A stretch of DNA of 64,000 bases from Hyposmocoma kahamanoa (GCF_003589595.1 NW_020654422.1:16752951-16816950); one strand, 5' to 3'; counted from the stretch's first letter, positions 35,332 to 47,364 are shown. Translations and numbers: made by a program. The notes: generated by a model not told the origin, from the letters alone.

Positions 35332-35465
35332 GTTTGTAATTAATGAGTGAAGTCGGTTTCGACTTCATGCAGTTAATGCGTAAAGTCATTATCCGAGACT
35401 CTTCTGCATGAAGTTGATAACGACGTCACGCATTAACTGTAAACATGCAGTCAATCTGTTAGCAG
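35329..35465. mobile_element. Small foldback element, family L (CTGCATG ends)
   Basis: Left CTGCATGTTTGTAATTAATG and right CGCATTAACTGTAAACATGC are inverted, with an inner second palindrome (GACTTCATGCAG / CTGCATGAAGTTG). Related pieces occur at 39998-40135 and 58510-58590, all with TCAATCTGTTAGCAGCC-like ends. Confidence 0.7.
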
Positions 35466-36340
35466 CCATGGTACGCCCTGTACGGGTGAACAATTTTCAA
35501 GATAGATTTATTTTGTTTTTTTTATTATAAATGAGCGTTTGTTGAATGTTTTCAATTATGTGTACATATTGATGACTAGAGCCTTATGATTTTGTATAAA
35601 AATGTTATAAATTTGTATCATGTTGTTTATAATGCTGCCCTCCTTACTAACTAACGTAATCGTCATTCTTAGCGAAATTAAGTTATTATATAACATAAAA
35701 TATCTGGGATCAGCGAAATTAAATTACAAAGGATCTATTTCGAATTTATCGAAGCGTTACTTATGACAAGGAGGGCAGAATGTGTGTGTGTGTTGTCTAT
35801 TTTTATTTATTTAAATAACTTTATCCTTTTTACAACAAGGTCTGAATGAAATTTTATATAAGTACAAAACAATTGGTTAATAACATATACAGACAAAATT
35901 TTTTATGATTATTGAAATGTTTTATATAAACATTTCAATAATCATGAAAAATTTTGTTATTTGATAAAATATCAAAAAATCAAATGTCTTAAACAAAGAC
36001 AAGTAAAAGTGAAGAAACAAAATAATTTGCGATACCAAATTGTCTCTGAGAAATTACACTTTCTGACCAACGCACTTTGCAAACACCTTAAACAAAATGT
36101 CTACTCAAGTACGAGTATAAAAATTACTTTATTGGGTAGATTTTATACAATAATGTAAAGTACTCAGAAAATATATAATACAAAAATAAATACTACAATA
36201 TTGAACTAAAGCGATCGTTGTAATTTTCTTATTATTTTAAACTTTGCCTTATTTTTTCTTTATTTTTCATTTTGGTTTCAAAAATTCCAGATTGAATGAA
36301 GACGAGGTTTTGAAAAAAAGAAAAAATGAGGAAAGAAAAT
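35466..36340. other. AT-rich sequence containing one long hairpin
   Basis: No coding evidence; the hairpin at 35894-35956 is listed separately. Confidence 0.4.
35894..35956. repeat. Long hairpin, about 29-bp stem
   Basis: CAAAATTTTTTATGATTATT continuing to TGTTTTATA pairs with TAAACATTTCAATAATCATG and the following AAAAATTTTG, with one or two mismatches and almost no loop. Confidence 0.85.
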
Positions 36341-36435
36341 AGAAGCCCAAAACAACTATTGGTCACTGCACAGGACTAGTGACTACATTATACTCTTGTG
36401 CGTGTCCCAATGGTTATTGCGGGTGCTTCGATCGC
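36341..36435 (+). repeat. Interspersed repeat shared with 30886-30975
   Basis: Shares AGCCCAAAACAACTATTGGT, CACTGCACAGGACTAGTGAC, TATACTCTTGTGCGTGTCCC and ATTGCGGGTGCTTC in the same order as the other copy. Confidence 0.65.
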
Positions 36436-37384
36436 GTCGTACGAAGACTCCACTGGACTTCGGAACCTAATTGGCTTATCTCAGTCGTTCATAACACTCG
36501 TTTTGGCTTAGCCGAGTAAAAAATGTATGCTACTCTCTATCAACCACTTACTGAGCGTTATTTTACGAAGAAATAAAACATCAATGTATAGAAACTATAC
36601 AATAAGTGCCACCAAATGGCTACATCTGGCTATTTGTCGGCTAATCGAGTCAGGTCAAAGACGGCGCGTTTGACATGAATATTCTTCCGTCAACTGTCAA
36701 ACTTATGAAAGGTAATTAATAGCAACAGTCACTTAAACGGCAACATTGTCTACAGTTTGGCAGATAATTGGTAAAAATAGTGGTTTCAATGGCAACACTA
36801 AACCGGAAACAGAATATCAATGCTACCACTGCGGGGCTGTCTTTCGCGTATCCTGACGATTGGTTAGTTTCTTGACATTGACATTTCTTTTCTTCGAAAC
36901 CGTCACGCGTCCTAAAGACACAGGTGTCCCTGATGACTTTGACACTGTACTAAGATCTAGACACGCTCTATGTTTTCATTCACAATTAAAAAAACATTAT
37001 AAAAAAAAATACTTTAACTTTAATTTTACGTGTCTCTAAGAAGTGTGACGCGTTTAATTAAAAAAAAACTGTAAACGTTCGTAGGACTATAAATCGTACT
37101 ACTAGGCAATACGTGCGAAAATTGTCGATTCTTCACTTTAAATCTAAAACCATATAGGTAAGTTACTTTCGGTGTATGCAAGGTGAAATTCAATTAAGGG
37201 CCATGTGAACCACACAGGGTTATTTGTAAGACACTGACAACCTCAATAGGACTAAATATAGTCCTATTGAGTTAGTAATAACTAACATCATAAACCACAA
37301 CTTTTGTTACATGACCTTTTACAAGAACATAATAAATGTACGAAAAATAAACTTTTCAGTTTTTGTTCTAGGTAGGTACTCTCG
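36436..37384. other. Unassigned sequence
   Basis: No exon found. A 13-bp-armed palindrome (CTCAATAGGACTA / TAGTCCTATTGAG) lies at 37242-37271. Confidence 0.4.
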
Positions 37385-38035
37385 ATCGAGTATATAACCA
37401 GAAATAGAGACGAAATAAGGTCCATCCATCCTTTGGCAACTCATCAGGCAAATGAGCCTTAAATATCAACTCTCGTTCGCGATTAAATCACAAATTAGAA
37501 AGCTGAAATGGTACAGCGCCAATAACTGTGTGTACGTCTCCATATATTCTGTATTTATTGTAATAAAGATAATATATCTAACTATGCGGGGCTGTTCCAT
37601 TCGGCGGTATGGGAAAAACAGCAAAACATCTAATTGCAAAACAAACTGAATCATATTCCATCAGTAATTAATTTCAAATATTAATTTGTAGTTTTTCAAT
37701 TTTCGTCAATTATAACTAAGCTCGAGTTAAACTGGTCAATTTGGAAGTGAAACAATTGACGACGCCCGTCAATTGTTTCGAATTCGGGCTGACCAATCGG
37801 AGCGCAGTTGTCACCGTGATGATTTGGCAGAATAGTTCCCCCAACTTCCTATGGAATGAACCAGCAGACTTTACGATTTTTTTTATGTGCTTGTTGTAGG
37901 TCTTTGCTTTGGGTTTTTACTTATTTATTAACAACTTCCCTGTCCCCATACAGGGCATATAATATAATATACCACCTCAAGTCCACCGAGTTTCTACACA
38001 GTTTTTTTTAAAGGTGCTTGAAGTTGCATGGAGAA
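37385..38035 (+). mobile_element. Composite of nested elements (left copy): TIR element H, SINE-C head, element J
   Basis: 37385-37421 is the TIR of element H (ATCGAGTATATAACCAGAAA). H runs to about 37837 and is joined to a piece of SINE family C head in reverse (TAAAGTCTGCTGGTTCATTCC as reverse complement, about 37838-37915) and then part of element J (37916-38035, TTATTAACAACTTCCCTGTC). The same three-part order occurs inverted at 43040-43812. The two plus/minus frames of about 62 residues across it are not genes. Confidence 0.75.
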
Positions 38036-38252
38036 ATATTAAATATGTAATTTTTAAACTTTCGTCCATTATAGCACAGCTTAAGTTAAAGTGGTCGATT
38101 TGAAATGAAACCATTGACGACACCCGTTAATTGTTTCGAATTCGGGCTGGCCAATCGGAGCGCAATTGTCACCGTAATGATTTGGCAGATTAGTTTTCAA
38201 ACAAATTAAATGACATTTCGTCTCTATTTCTGGTTATACATATACTCAATGG
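38036..38252 (+). mobile_element. Element H, partial copy with terminal TIR
   Basis: Repeats the inner part of H (TTAAGTTAAAGTGGTCGATT, GGCCAATCGGAGCGCAATTG) and ends in ATTTCGTCTCTATTTCTGGT plus TATAC..ATACTCAATGG, the second TIR of H. Confidence 0.75.
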
Positions 38253-38400
38253 CACTCTCTAATACATTTTAGATTCTGTATTTTTAGCAACACTTCCCGT
38301 GTGCTGTCATCCATAAAAATAATTTGGATGGATGCTTTCGTTTGCTATAGGGCATAGTTATCACCATTTAGAGTGATCTATTCAAATATTTTTACTTTCG

Positions 38401-38471
38401 TACGAAAGTAAAATCTAATGAATTATTTAGTACGAAAGTAATATCTAATAGTACGAAAGTAATATCTAATG
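38401..38471. repeat. Three tandem TACGAAAGTAATATCTAAT units
   Basis: Units start at 38401, 38431 and 38452; the inner spacing is 30 and 21 bases. CTTTCGTACGAAAG at the left edge is palindromic. Confidence 0.85.
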
Positions 38472-38731
38472 AACGACTTAAGTCGTGGAACAAAAGTTCT
38501 TGTTCATGATGTTAGTAATATAGTCCTGCAAGGTTGTTAGTAGTTTACAATTAACTCTGTATAGGTACTTGTTAGTGAATTTAATAATAAGTAGTTATTA
38601 AAAATTTATTCTGGACGTCCCTTTACTGTTCAAGTTCATTACATTAAATGAACTTGGACAACAAATTTTTAAGGTTTTTATGATCATAACATCACAACTA
38701 CATTAACTTAATTTAGTGGGTATTTGCTATG

Positions 38732-39495
38732 TAGGGGAGCGTGGGGGAATGGGAGCCTACTAAGGAAAATTGACAATAAAAGTCATAATTTATGCAATTT
38801 AAATTTTTATTAGTTATGAACGTACGCTTCACATATCTGGGTACTAAATAATCACAGAAAAAATATGAAACTAAAATAAAATTTTTGGTTAAAACAGAAA
38901 AAACTAAAACATGTCATTCGCTCTCATTACCCCACAGTTCGGGAAATGGGAGCCGGTAAGAATCCCGTATGTCAAATGGGAGCCATTATATATAACCAGT
39001 CTGAAAAAAAATTAAAGTAATAAAATATATAAGTTAAAAAGTAATGAAAATAAACAAGAAAGTGTCAAAGGAATATCCAGTGAATATTGCAATGGAATAA
39101 GGAGAGCCAAATAGCTCTCATTACCCGCGTAACATCGAATTGAAAAAGGAATAAAACAGTAAAAACTTTTCTATTTTTATTGTGATTTCAAGCATAACTT
39201 ATAAAATTTGATAGATATGATGAAATAGCTAGTGTAAATACAATGTAGTATCTATGCATTTTAATGCTTACCTGGGATGATGAAATCAAGCAAAATGTAT
39301 AAGCGCGGAGCGAAAAACACTCAATCATCTCATACGATTTAACGCGGGGTTCTACGGGGGCGCCCACGGGACTCGAACCTTGTCGAACGTTAACGAAGAC
39401 ATAGGAGTGCCGTTTGCACAAATACGAGCATTGGTAAAGTCCAGTTTAACACCGCTCTCATTACCCGCGGGCTCCCAATACCCCACGTTCCCCTA
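38732..39495. mobile_element. TIR DNA element, 764 bp, TA-flanked
   Basis: The left end TAGGGGAGCGTGGGGGAATG and right end reading TAGGGGAACGTGGGGTATTG on the minus strand form an inverted repeat of about 27 bp, each continuing into GGGAGCC. TA is at both borders, as in Tc1/mariner-like targets. CTCTCATTACCCGCG-type words recur inside at 38921, 39114 and 39454. No transposase is recognisable. Confidence 0.75.
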
Positions 39496-40434
39496 TAGTC
39501 AAGAGCACATCAAGCTTGACACTTTGTACTTTGGATCGCTCTTACTGTAAGCGACATAGAGTTGGATTTAAGTGTCAGGCTTGACATACTCTGTCCCTTC
39601 TTCTTTCAGATGTTCGATATTTCGATACACTTCTTACGTTATGGTCATGGCATTAATTACTTTATACAGTTTTTAACATACCGTTAAAATGTTTGTATGT
39701 TTTATATACATTAAACCATGTTTCGAATTAGACAATAAGATGTTATGAACACTATATCTATATATTAAGGTTAAGGCTTGCGTGGTTATTCACTAAATAA
39801 CTATCACTAATTACAGGTTTTTTTTCGTTCTAAGGTATGAGTATTTTCATGGTATTTCGGAACGGTTACACGCTCCATGGTCACGGGTTGACTGACAATC
39901 AATCTGATTTCAGTCAACCCGTGAGCGTAGATTACGATGATGGCGAAATTGTAAAGAACTCATACTATATTAAAAAAAACCTGTAATTAGTCTATCTTAA
40001 GGCTGCCAACAGATGGACTGCACGTCTGTAGTTAATGCGTGTAGTCGAGACTTCCACTGCGCGCTGTAGAGAGTTCAACTGCAAACATCGGTCGGCTGTA
40101 TTCGAGATTTCAACTGCAAGCATCGGCTCCAATCGACGTGACAAATCAAAAGTAACAGTTGACGTTCTAAAGAAAATATATATGTTTTGTGCCTGAAACA
40201 ACTTGATCTTTAGTAGTACTTAACGGCAAAAGGTACATATTATATACCATGTACACATGAGAAGTCAGCAAAATTCGTAAACCTCGTGACGTCCGTTAAT
40301 GTGAACTTTTGAGTGGGCACAAAAACAGAATTACTAAAAATAATTATAAGACAATCTATCATTGTAACTTAATTTTATAACTAAAATGGATATAAAAATT
40401 ATATTATATTAATGTTAAGAGCCAAAATCATAAA
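39496..40434. other. Mostly unassigned, with a foldback pair and a family L scrap
   Basis: TTACAGGTTTTTTTTCGTTC at 39815 and AAAAAAAACCTGTAAT near 39971 are inverted, and CACGGGTTGACTGA / TCAGTCAACCCGTG (39883-39925) is an inner palindrome. Together they outline a foldback element at about 39812-39990. 39998-40135 carries family L sequence (GCTGCCAACAGATGGACTGC). Confidence 0.5.
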
Positions 40435-40665
40435 TCTGCAACACGCACATAGAAAAATTCGTAAGGTCCGCTAGTTCGTTCCATGACTTAGTTGGCACAG
40501 CGACTGGCACGGTTTTATGGAAGACGTTGGTTCGAATCCAGCTGGATCTAAGGTTTTTTTCTGAGTGTTAACAATTATAACAGACTAGTGGAGTAATTTC
40601 ACAAAGATAATTGAGTATCATGGCGGTCAAACATCGTGACATTCAATAAAAACTTAAAAATATTA
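40435..40665 (+). mobile_element. tRNA-derived SINE, family C
   Basis: Head GCACATAGAAAAATTCGTAA, box A in CCATGACTTAGTTGGCACAG, box B in GACGTTGGTTCGAATCCAGC, and tail TGGAGTAATTTCACAAAGAT with CATCGTGACATTCAATAAAA. Confidence 0.85.
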
Positions 40666-40786
40666 TATTTTAATCTTTAATTGCCCGATATAGAATTTGA
40701 AGGCTAAAAAAGGGATTTCAGCCAAAATGGAGTCAAATTTAGCCGACGTAGGAGAATATAAACGTTTTTTTTTTTACTAATACGTA

Positions 40787-42090
40787 CGGGGCGCACAGTA
40801 AGTTTCCGGAACGAATAAGAAAAAAATATTGTAAATAGCCAGAAATTAATTTATTGTTTCTCAAAATATTCTCCGTTAGCGTTAATGCACTTTTTCATAC
40901 GAATGAACCAATTTTCAAAACATTTATGCCACTCCGCCGTAACAATCTCTGAAATATATAAATGAAATAAATATATTTTTCATACTCTTTGACAGCCTCT
41001 TCAGGTGTTGAAAATCGTTGACAGCGTAACCGGTTCTTAATTTTTGGAAATAAATAAAAGTCACAAGGTGCCAGGTCGGGACTGTATGCGGGATGGCTCA
41101 TAAGGTCAACGTTGTTCACCTTCAAAAATTCTTTTGTCTGTTTGGATGTGTGCGAACTGGCATTATCGTGGTGCTAGATGCTACGGCGTTTACGGTTATT
41201 TTTACGGAGTTTGTCAATAACTTCCGGCAAACAAATGGTCGTGTCCCACTCACTTTTCACGGTACAACGATTCTCCAAAGCAACAGTGGCCACGTGTACA
41301 ATTGTATTAAAAAAAAGAAGCAATTATCCGCTTAGAGGCACTTTGTACGCGCGTCACTTTAGTTGGTTTCGGCTCATCTCGAAAGATCCATACGCTCGAT
41401 TGCTGATTTGTTTTGGGATCACAACTATAAATCCATGTTTCGTCACCTGTTTCTATGTCCCATACCAAATTTGACGCCCCTTCGTTGAATCTGGTAAGCA
41501 CGGCATTGCACCAAGTGACGCAATCCGTTTGAGCCTCAGTCAAATTGTGTGGGATCCACCGAAAGCAAAGCTTTTTCAAACCCAAATGTTTATGTAGTAT
41601 TGATTGTATTTGACTCATGCCTATGCCTAAAGATGCCTGAATCTCATGGTATGTCACATGCCTGTCTGTTTTGATCATACGGCGCACAGTATCGATGTTT
41701 TTGTTGTTCACAGCATTGAACGGGCGACCATCACGAAATTCGTCACTGAGATTCACACACCGTGTTTGAATTCTGCAAACCAGCTATAAATAGTCGCCTT
41801 GCATGGAGCTTCATCGCCAAAAACAGTTTGAAGCCATGAGAAGCTCAGCTGTTAAAGTACACTTAAAGTCGTAGAAAATCATACTACGAAAATTTTCACG
41901 AGTTAAATTGGTTAAATCCATGGTGATGTAGACAACCAATTTCTGAAATGACGCCACAATGTAAAAACAAGTGACAGTCAGATGAAACAAACTGTATTCT
42001 ACAGCGAAAGAGTTCCATTTTCAAATGTTGTATTTACTTCTTAAATATTGTTTGTGTAAGTGGTCAGTTCCGGAAACTTATAGTGCGCCC
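40787..42090 (-). mobile_element. Mariner element, 1304 bp, complete but inactive
   Basis: The terminal inverted repeats read GGGGCGCACAGTAAGTTTCC on the left and GGGCGCACTATAAGTTTCCG on the opposite strand at the right, with TA at both borders (40785-40786, 42091-42092). The transposase remnant is on the minus strand (40851-41922), about 357 codons, close to the usual mariner length of roughly 345. Its catalytic triad is visible: GDETWIY, HDNAS and YSPDLAPCDF, with exactly 34 residues between the last two aspartates (D34D). Other blocks are VTYHEIQASLGIGMSQIQ and WIPHNLTEAQ. Confidence 0.9.
40851..41922 (-). pseudogene. Mariner transposase pseudogene
   Basis: The start MDLTNLTREN.. is at 41922. 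A frameshift early in the helix-turn-helix region, another at a T-run near 41308-41316 (after KRIIASFF), a TAG just before HDNAS, and a further shift near 40960 (after EYEKYI) separate the coding pieces at 41307-41756 and 40895-41125. The protein would normally cut at TA sites and bind the element's TIRs in the nucleus; this copy cannot make it. The C-terminal block AEWHKCFENWF..RMKKCI survives in a third frame. Confidence 0.9.
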
Positions 42091-42254
42091 TATGTATACG
42101 TCAATATTATATAGAAATATTCAATACAAATTAAAGGTATAAACATCATTGAAAAGGAAAAAGGCGTAAAATAATTTAAAAATGGTGTTCCAAGAATAAA
42201 GATGTTAAATAATAATAAATTGTATTAAATACCTAATAATATTCTTTTTTTCTC

Positions 42255-42390
42255 CTTTCTATATTAGGCCTACTTAGATGTATCAGGAATAATATATACG
42301 CTCCACTGCTGGGCACTGGTCTCCTCCCAGGCGAGGGTTCAGGCCATAACCCGCCACGCTGACCTAATGCGGGTTGAGGATTCGTTTATC
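42255..42390. repeat. Lepidopteran interspersed repeat fragment
   Basis: GCTCCACTGCTGGGCACTGG, TCTCCTCCCAGGCGAGGGTT, AGGCCATAACCCGCCACGCT and GACCTAATGCGGGTTGAGGA match a sequence often seen in moth and butterfly repeats (from memory). It has no other copy here. Confidence 0.6.
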
Positions 42391-43039
42391 TTTATACTTT
42401 AACATCATTGTTTAACATGTGTTTTTTGATAGTCTAACAAAAGTTTTGTGTGCCCTCGAACGTTTGTTTGTGAAATAAAAATTTCCCTCCGCTACTGCTT
42501 ACCTAGGTGCCTATTCCCTGCTCACCAAGCTGTCTTTTTAACAGGTTTGTCAAATAAACAATGGTTTCCGGCTCTTCCCATGGTAGCAGTTGACTAACGT
42601 ATTGCCAGTTCAAGAAAAATTAAAACTATTATTAGCTTTGGAGGAATACAGAAGGGATGAGTTTAAGAATTGTGCTGAACATTCTTGTACCACTAGATTT
42701 GTTAACTATGTAAATATAATGTAACTGGAACTATATATTACTTTGGTCAAAGAACTAGAAATTATTTAACCTGTTAATTATATAATGATCTGAATGTTGA
42801 GGAAAAAAAGAAAACGAAAAAGAAATTGTTGTCACAAACCTCAGATGAATAAGCTTTGTACCTACTATTGATTCTGATATATCTAAGTGAGTGTATTTTA
42901 TGACGTACAATAGGTAAGGTAGGCACATATAAGTATATGTTTATTGCTTATAATGAGTGTGTATCCGCCAATAAACTGCTCTGCAGTTTGGCGGGCTTTG
43001 AATTTGTAGCCAAGTGTATTTTGTGTAATGAACGATTTA
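42391..43039. other. Mostly unassigned; a family G trace at 42545-42600
   Basis: GGTTTGTCAAATAAACAATG and CATGGTAGCAGTTGACTAAC weakly resemble the centre of the family G foldback element. The rest is AT-rich. Confidence 0.35.
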
Positions 43040-43812
43040 TTTATTTATTATTAACAATTTCCCTGTCCAACGAGTCATATATGACTCATGGGGATGGCCT
43101 GAAATAAGTCCATGAATCATGTGCGACTCATTTCTCCATGCAACTTCAAGCACCTTTAAAAAAAACTGTGTAGAAACTCGGTGGACTTGAGGTGGTATAT
43201 TATATTATATGCCCTGTATGGGGACAGGGAAGTTGTTAATAAATAAGTAAAAACCCAAAGCAAAGACCTACAACCTACAAGCACATAAAAAAAATCGTAA
43301 AGTCTGCTGGTTCATTCCATAGGAAGTTGGGGGAACTATTCTGCCAAATCATCACGGTGACAACTGCGCTCCGATTGGTCAGCCCGAATTCGAAACAATT
43401 GACGGGCGTCGTCAATTGTATCACTTCCAAATTGACCAGTTTAACTCGAGCTTAGTTATAATTGAGGAAAATTGAAAAACTAGAAATTAATATTTGAAAT
43501 TAATTACTGATGAAATGCGATTCCTTTTGTTTTGTAATTAATGTTTTGCTGTTTTTCCCACACCACCGAATGAAACAGCTCCCCATTGTTAGTGATATTA
43601 TCTTTATTACAATAAATACACAATATGTTTAGAATATACGGAGACGTACACACATGTCACTTGTTAGCACTGTACTATTTCAGTTTTCTAATTTGTGATT
43701 TCAACGCAAACGAGTGTTGATATTTAAAAGTGATATAAGGACCATTTGCCTGATGAGTTGCCAGTGATAGATGGCCCTTATTTCGTCTCTATTTCTGGTT
43801 ATATACTCGATG
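43040..43812 (-). mobile_element. Composite of nested elements (right copy, inverted)
   Basis: Element J spans about 43040-43245 with inverted ends TTATTAACAATTTCCCTGTC and GGACAGGGAAGTTGTTAATA. Next is the SINE-C head (GCACATAAAAAAAATCGTAA, to about 43335) and then element H to its TIR (43776-43812, CTTATTTCGTCTCTATTTCT ... ACTCGATG). By eye the 43135-43445 part is nearly identical to the reverse complement of 37735-38035. Confidence 0.75.
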
Positions 43813-46174
43813 GCGTTAGGCATGGTATGCTGAAGGCACTGGTCCAAATTCAACGGGATCGAAGAAATTTTTCTTAGTTCGATTTTTGTACTAATAATTA
43901 TAACAAACAAATAATTGAATATCAAACTCAAATATATTTATTCGTCAACATAGGTTACAGTAGAATATATCGTACACTGAGAATGACAGTGACACAATGC
44001 TAAACTTTTGATTTTGAGTAATGAACAATTAAAGTCTGAAAATTGTGACAATTGCAATTTCTTATTCAAAGATTTTTGAATGCGGTTTTCAGCTAAAATA
44101 AAAGGGAACCTAAAGGGGTTTTAGAAGTATTATACAAATTTTCACCTACCACAATAAAATAAAGATGTTTTTGAGAATTTCGTTTAGTATCACTATTCCT
44201 CATAATGTTTTCATGTAAACTAACTTTTTTCATTATGCCAGAAAATGTAATTTTAAACTTCGAAACTAAAAGGGCAAATTACTCTATAAATTATCCACTA
44301 ACCAGCGTAGATCTGGCTAAGCAATCTTGTACTATACTGTAGTCTTAGTAATGCAAAACGACACTATCCAAAAAATGACTACATCCTTCATGGAGTTACT
44401 AGTACCTAAATTGTTTCATAACTAGGCGATCTCTGTCACTCTGTCGTTTGACGTTTAGTTTCAGAACACCCTGTATACCTATAAACTACAAGCTATTGAT
44501 AATTAGGTTAGTAGTTTTTTCTCAATATATTCTCTATGATTTTTTCGTATGATTTTATCCCGCCTATAATTTAAATTTCTATGTTTCTCTTTTAGTCCAT
44601 TTACGGTATTGTTGTGTGTATTACATAGACAATAAACGTTTCATCTGTCATAATATTACTGCATTGTTTTAGGTCGAAACCAAAAAAAAAATGTGAATAA
44701 AACAAAAGTTGATGGTTAAAAACCTTTATTTCCAACTATTAAAATAAATCAGTCTTAGTACACAAACGTACATACGACGATAACAAAAACGATAATTAAC
44801 ATAATAATCAGGTAATGTAATACAAATTTGTCTCAAAATTTTCAACAAATTACATATGTACTTCAAAATGGCTAACACTTCTAGGTGACGAACATCGAAA
44901 TTTCAAAAAGATAAATTTAATAATATTTTGATTATTGATTATTATGATACTTATTTGATTAAGTGTTTGATTAAATACGCTTCAATATTATTCAGGGCTG
45001 TTTGTACAAGGATTTTTATAAGGGTAATAATATATCAAATCGTAAGGCTAGAAGTGCTGCGTACGTTTTGAAAGTGATAGGATAGCGTTTTGAACAGAAA
45101 TTGGACGACTCGAAATATTAAAACAAAAGACACTACTATCTTCTCTCTGTTTCTCTCTTTCCCACTCTCCCATTACTCTATTTTCAAAAATATGTAATAA
45201 ATTGACCATTCATCAGTACCGCTCGTTCATAATCTACACGAACTTTAAAATTGAGCACTTATTCATTCAAATATGGAACCTATTTAATAGGATGTCCACG
45301 TCCAAACAACAAACGTTTCCCCTTTTAATTTCTCTTATTCAAGTTTCTACATCAGACCACTACTCTACATATATCAACTTTCATTTCGAAATCTACATTT
45401 ACAACCATCCAATTTCTGAACACAAATTATACTAAATTGGAAATAGAAGAGGTATGTAAAGTACAAATCATAAAACTCATTCGCTCCTCAATTTTAGTGA
45501 TGTAAAACATCACGAAATTTGTCACAATTCCTGTCATTCGAATTCAATTTATTCTTAATTACACTGATGTTAAGCATAACACTAATGCACCTTGTTGCAT
45601 TGAGATAAGCTCGATTTGGACACGAAAGTATTACGCTTAACATATATCTCACTAGAGGTCCTTATTTAATTTTATTAATAATAAATTTTCTTTGGTCTTC
45701 GTAACAAAAGGAATAATAACTATAGTTGTTAATGCAGACGATACTAAACCATGACTTTTAATAGAGTGATGTAAGATGTACAACTGCATAAATATGTCGA
45801 CTCATCCGAAGAACAGAGTCCGATGTGATTACACAACGAAAAGAGGATAAATACATAATCTCGTTATTCAAAATAAGGTCTAGCTATAGGTGTTTTCAGA
45901 ATTTTATGTATTATTTCGTTTGGGAAATATAAAATCGATCAACGGTCGATCTTTCTCGTATATCCACAGCTAAGAACAGCGAACGAATGTACAATGTCCG
46001 AGTATAAGCAGTCTCGCACATAGGTATTTGTTCTACGGATGAGTCGATGTAACAAATATCATAGATCTTACCTTTGGTATTTATAGCCACATATACACAT
46101 GAAAAATATTCACAAAAATAATACGAACTGAATGAAACAAATTATGAATATGTGAAATTTTATAGTTCTCCTTT
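43813..46174. other. Unassigned AT-rich sequence
   Basis: No exon or repeat copy. A pyrimidine-rich run (CTTCTCTCTGTTTCTCTCTT, about 45139) and an AATAAA on the minus strand near 44727 are visible. The 77-residue plus frame at 45202-45435 has no recognisable feature and looks like chance. Confidence 0.4.
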
Positions 46175-46177
46175 TTT

Positions 46178-46286
46178 ATGATAGTAAGTGATGGGACGAA
46201 CAGCTCGTGCGCCTGATGGTAAGCGACACACCTGTCCATGACAGTTCGAATCAAAGCTTTAAATTGCAAAGATCTGAGATGCATAA
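46178..46286 (-). repeat. Family A repeat, 3' part
   Basis: Minus strand: GATCTTTGCAATTTAAAGCT through GTCCCATCACTTACTATCAT. Confidence 0.8.
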
Positions 46287-46839
46287 AAAATTCATCGACT
46301 ATTAATTATAAGCATATTATGTTATTAACGGAATTATAATAGAATCTTCAAACCTCTCTCCTAAAAAGTTGCCACTTTGAAAATACATCCACAATGTATT
46401 GCAGCAAGGAGGCAATTTCGTATTCAATTCTTGTTAAGAAATGAAATTCAAACTGACCAATAAGAAGCTTTTATGACATAAGGGTCTTTTTCGTAAAACC
46501 TGTCAGATATTGAAGATATTACAAAATTTAATCTTATGATAAAATATTTCAGACATGTCGTACATATAATATAATTTGAAAAGGAATGACGCTCATACGA
46601 AGTTTGATACTATTTTGAATATATACATATACTAACCAAACTCGGGTTAGTAAATTATTGTACATACTTACAAAATAACATGGTTCAATAAATAGTGCAT
46701 AAAAATAATAGGACTTTTTTTATACAAACTTTTCATAACTATATCGTTACCTTTGTACAATAACGCAGTATTGCAGAATGCTGCGATTTTGAATTATGCA
46801 TGTAGCTACCGCTTATTCCCAGTCGGCACCACTGGCTTT

Positions 46840-46985
46840 GTTCCCTCTGACGACAAACGGGATAAAAAAAGCCCATATGTTACGAGGTGGTGACATACGG
46901 GATAAAAATATGTGTTGTTGCCACTGGCGACAAATGGGATTTAAAATATCGCGGTAGTTGCCTGTGGTAACAAATCCAAATTAAT
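46840..46985. repeat. Degenerate tandem repeat, about 39-bp unit, four copies
   Basis: GACAAACGGGATAAAAA, GACATACGGGATAAAAATAT, GACAAATGGGATTTAAAATA and AACAAATCC recur at about 46852, 46892, 46929 and 46969, linked by CTGGC/GTGG spacers such as TGTTGTTGCCACTG. Confidence 0.75.
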
Positions 46986-47364
46986 GTTTCTTTAGTGCCG
47001 CCATTGAACCCTCTCAATAAAAAATTCTATTTTAATGATAAAAATACACATCTTATTCAAATAAATCAGTCTTAAACATCAGATGTTTCCAATACCATAC
47101 AATAATTAAAAATCACAATAATAGTGACATCATTTACAATTATTCAGATAGCCTGGACACTATTTGCGTGTCCAGTCTGTATTTTTATTTGAAGTAAGCA
47201 TACAGCGACGAGCAAAGCAAGCGAAGCTTTAACCTGAATAAAACGTCAATCTTCTTACGTCTAAAATATTAAGCTGAAATTAGGAAACGGGTGCTTTATT
47301 CACGGCAAAAGTGGCGCTTGCGCAGCTCGTCGCTGCATGCTTACTTCAAAATCGTAGCTTTTAT

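Noticed and set aside
45202..45435. 77-residue plus frame
   Set aside because: Low-complexity AT-rich DNA without splice context or motif.
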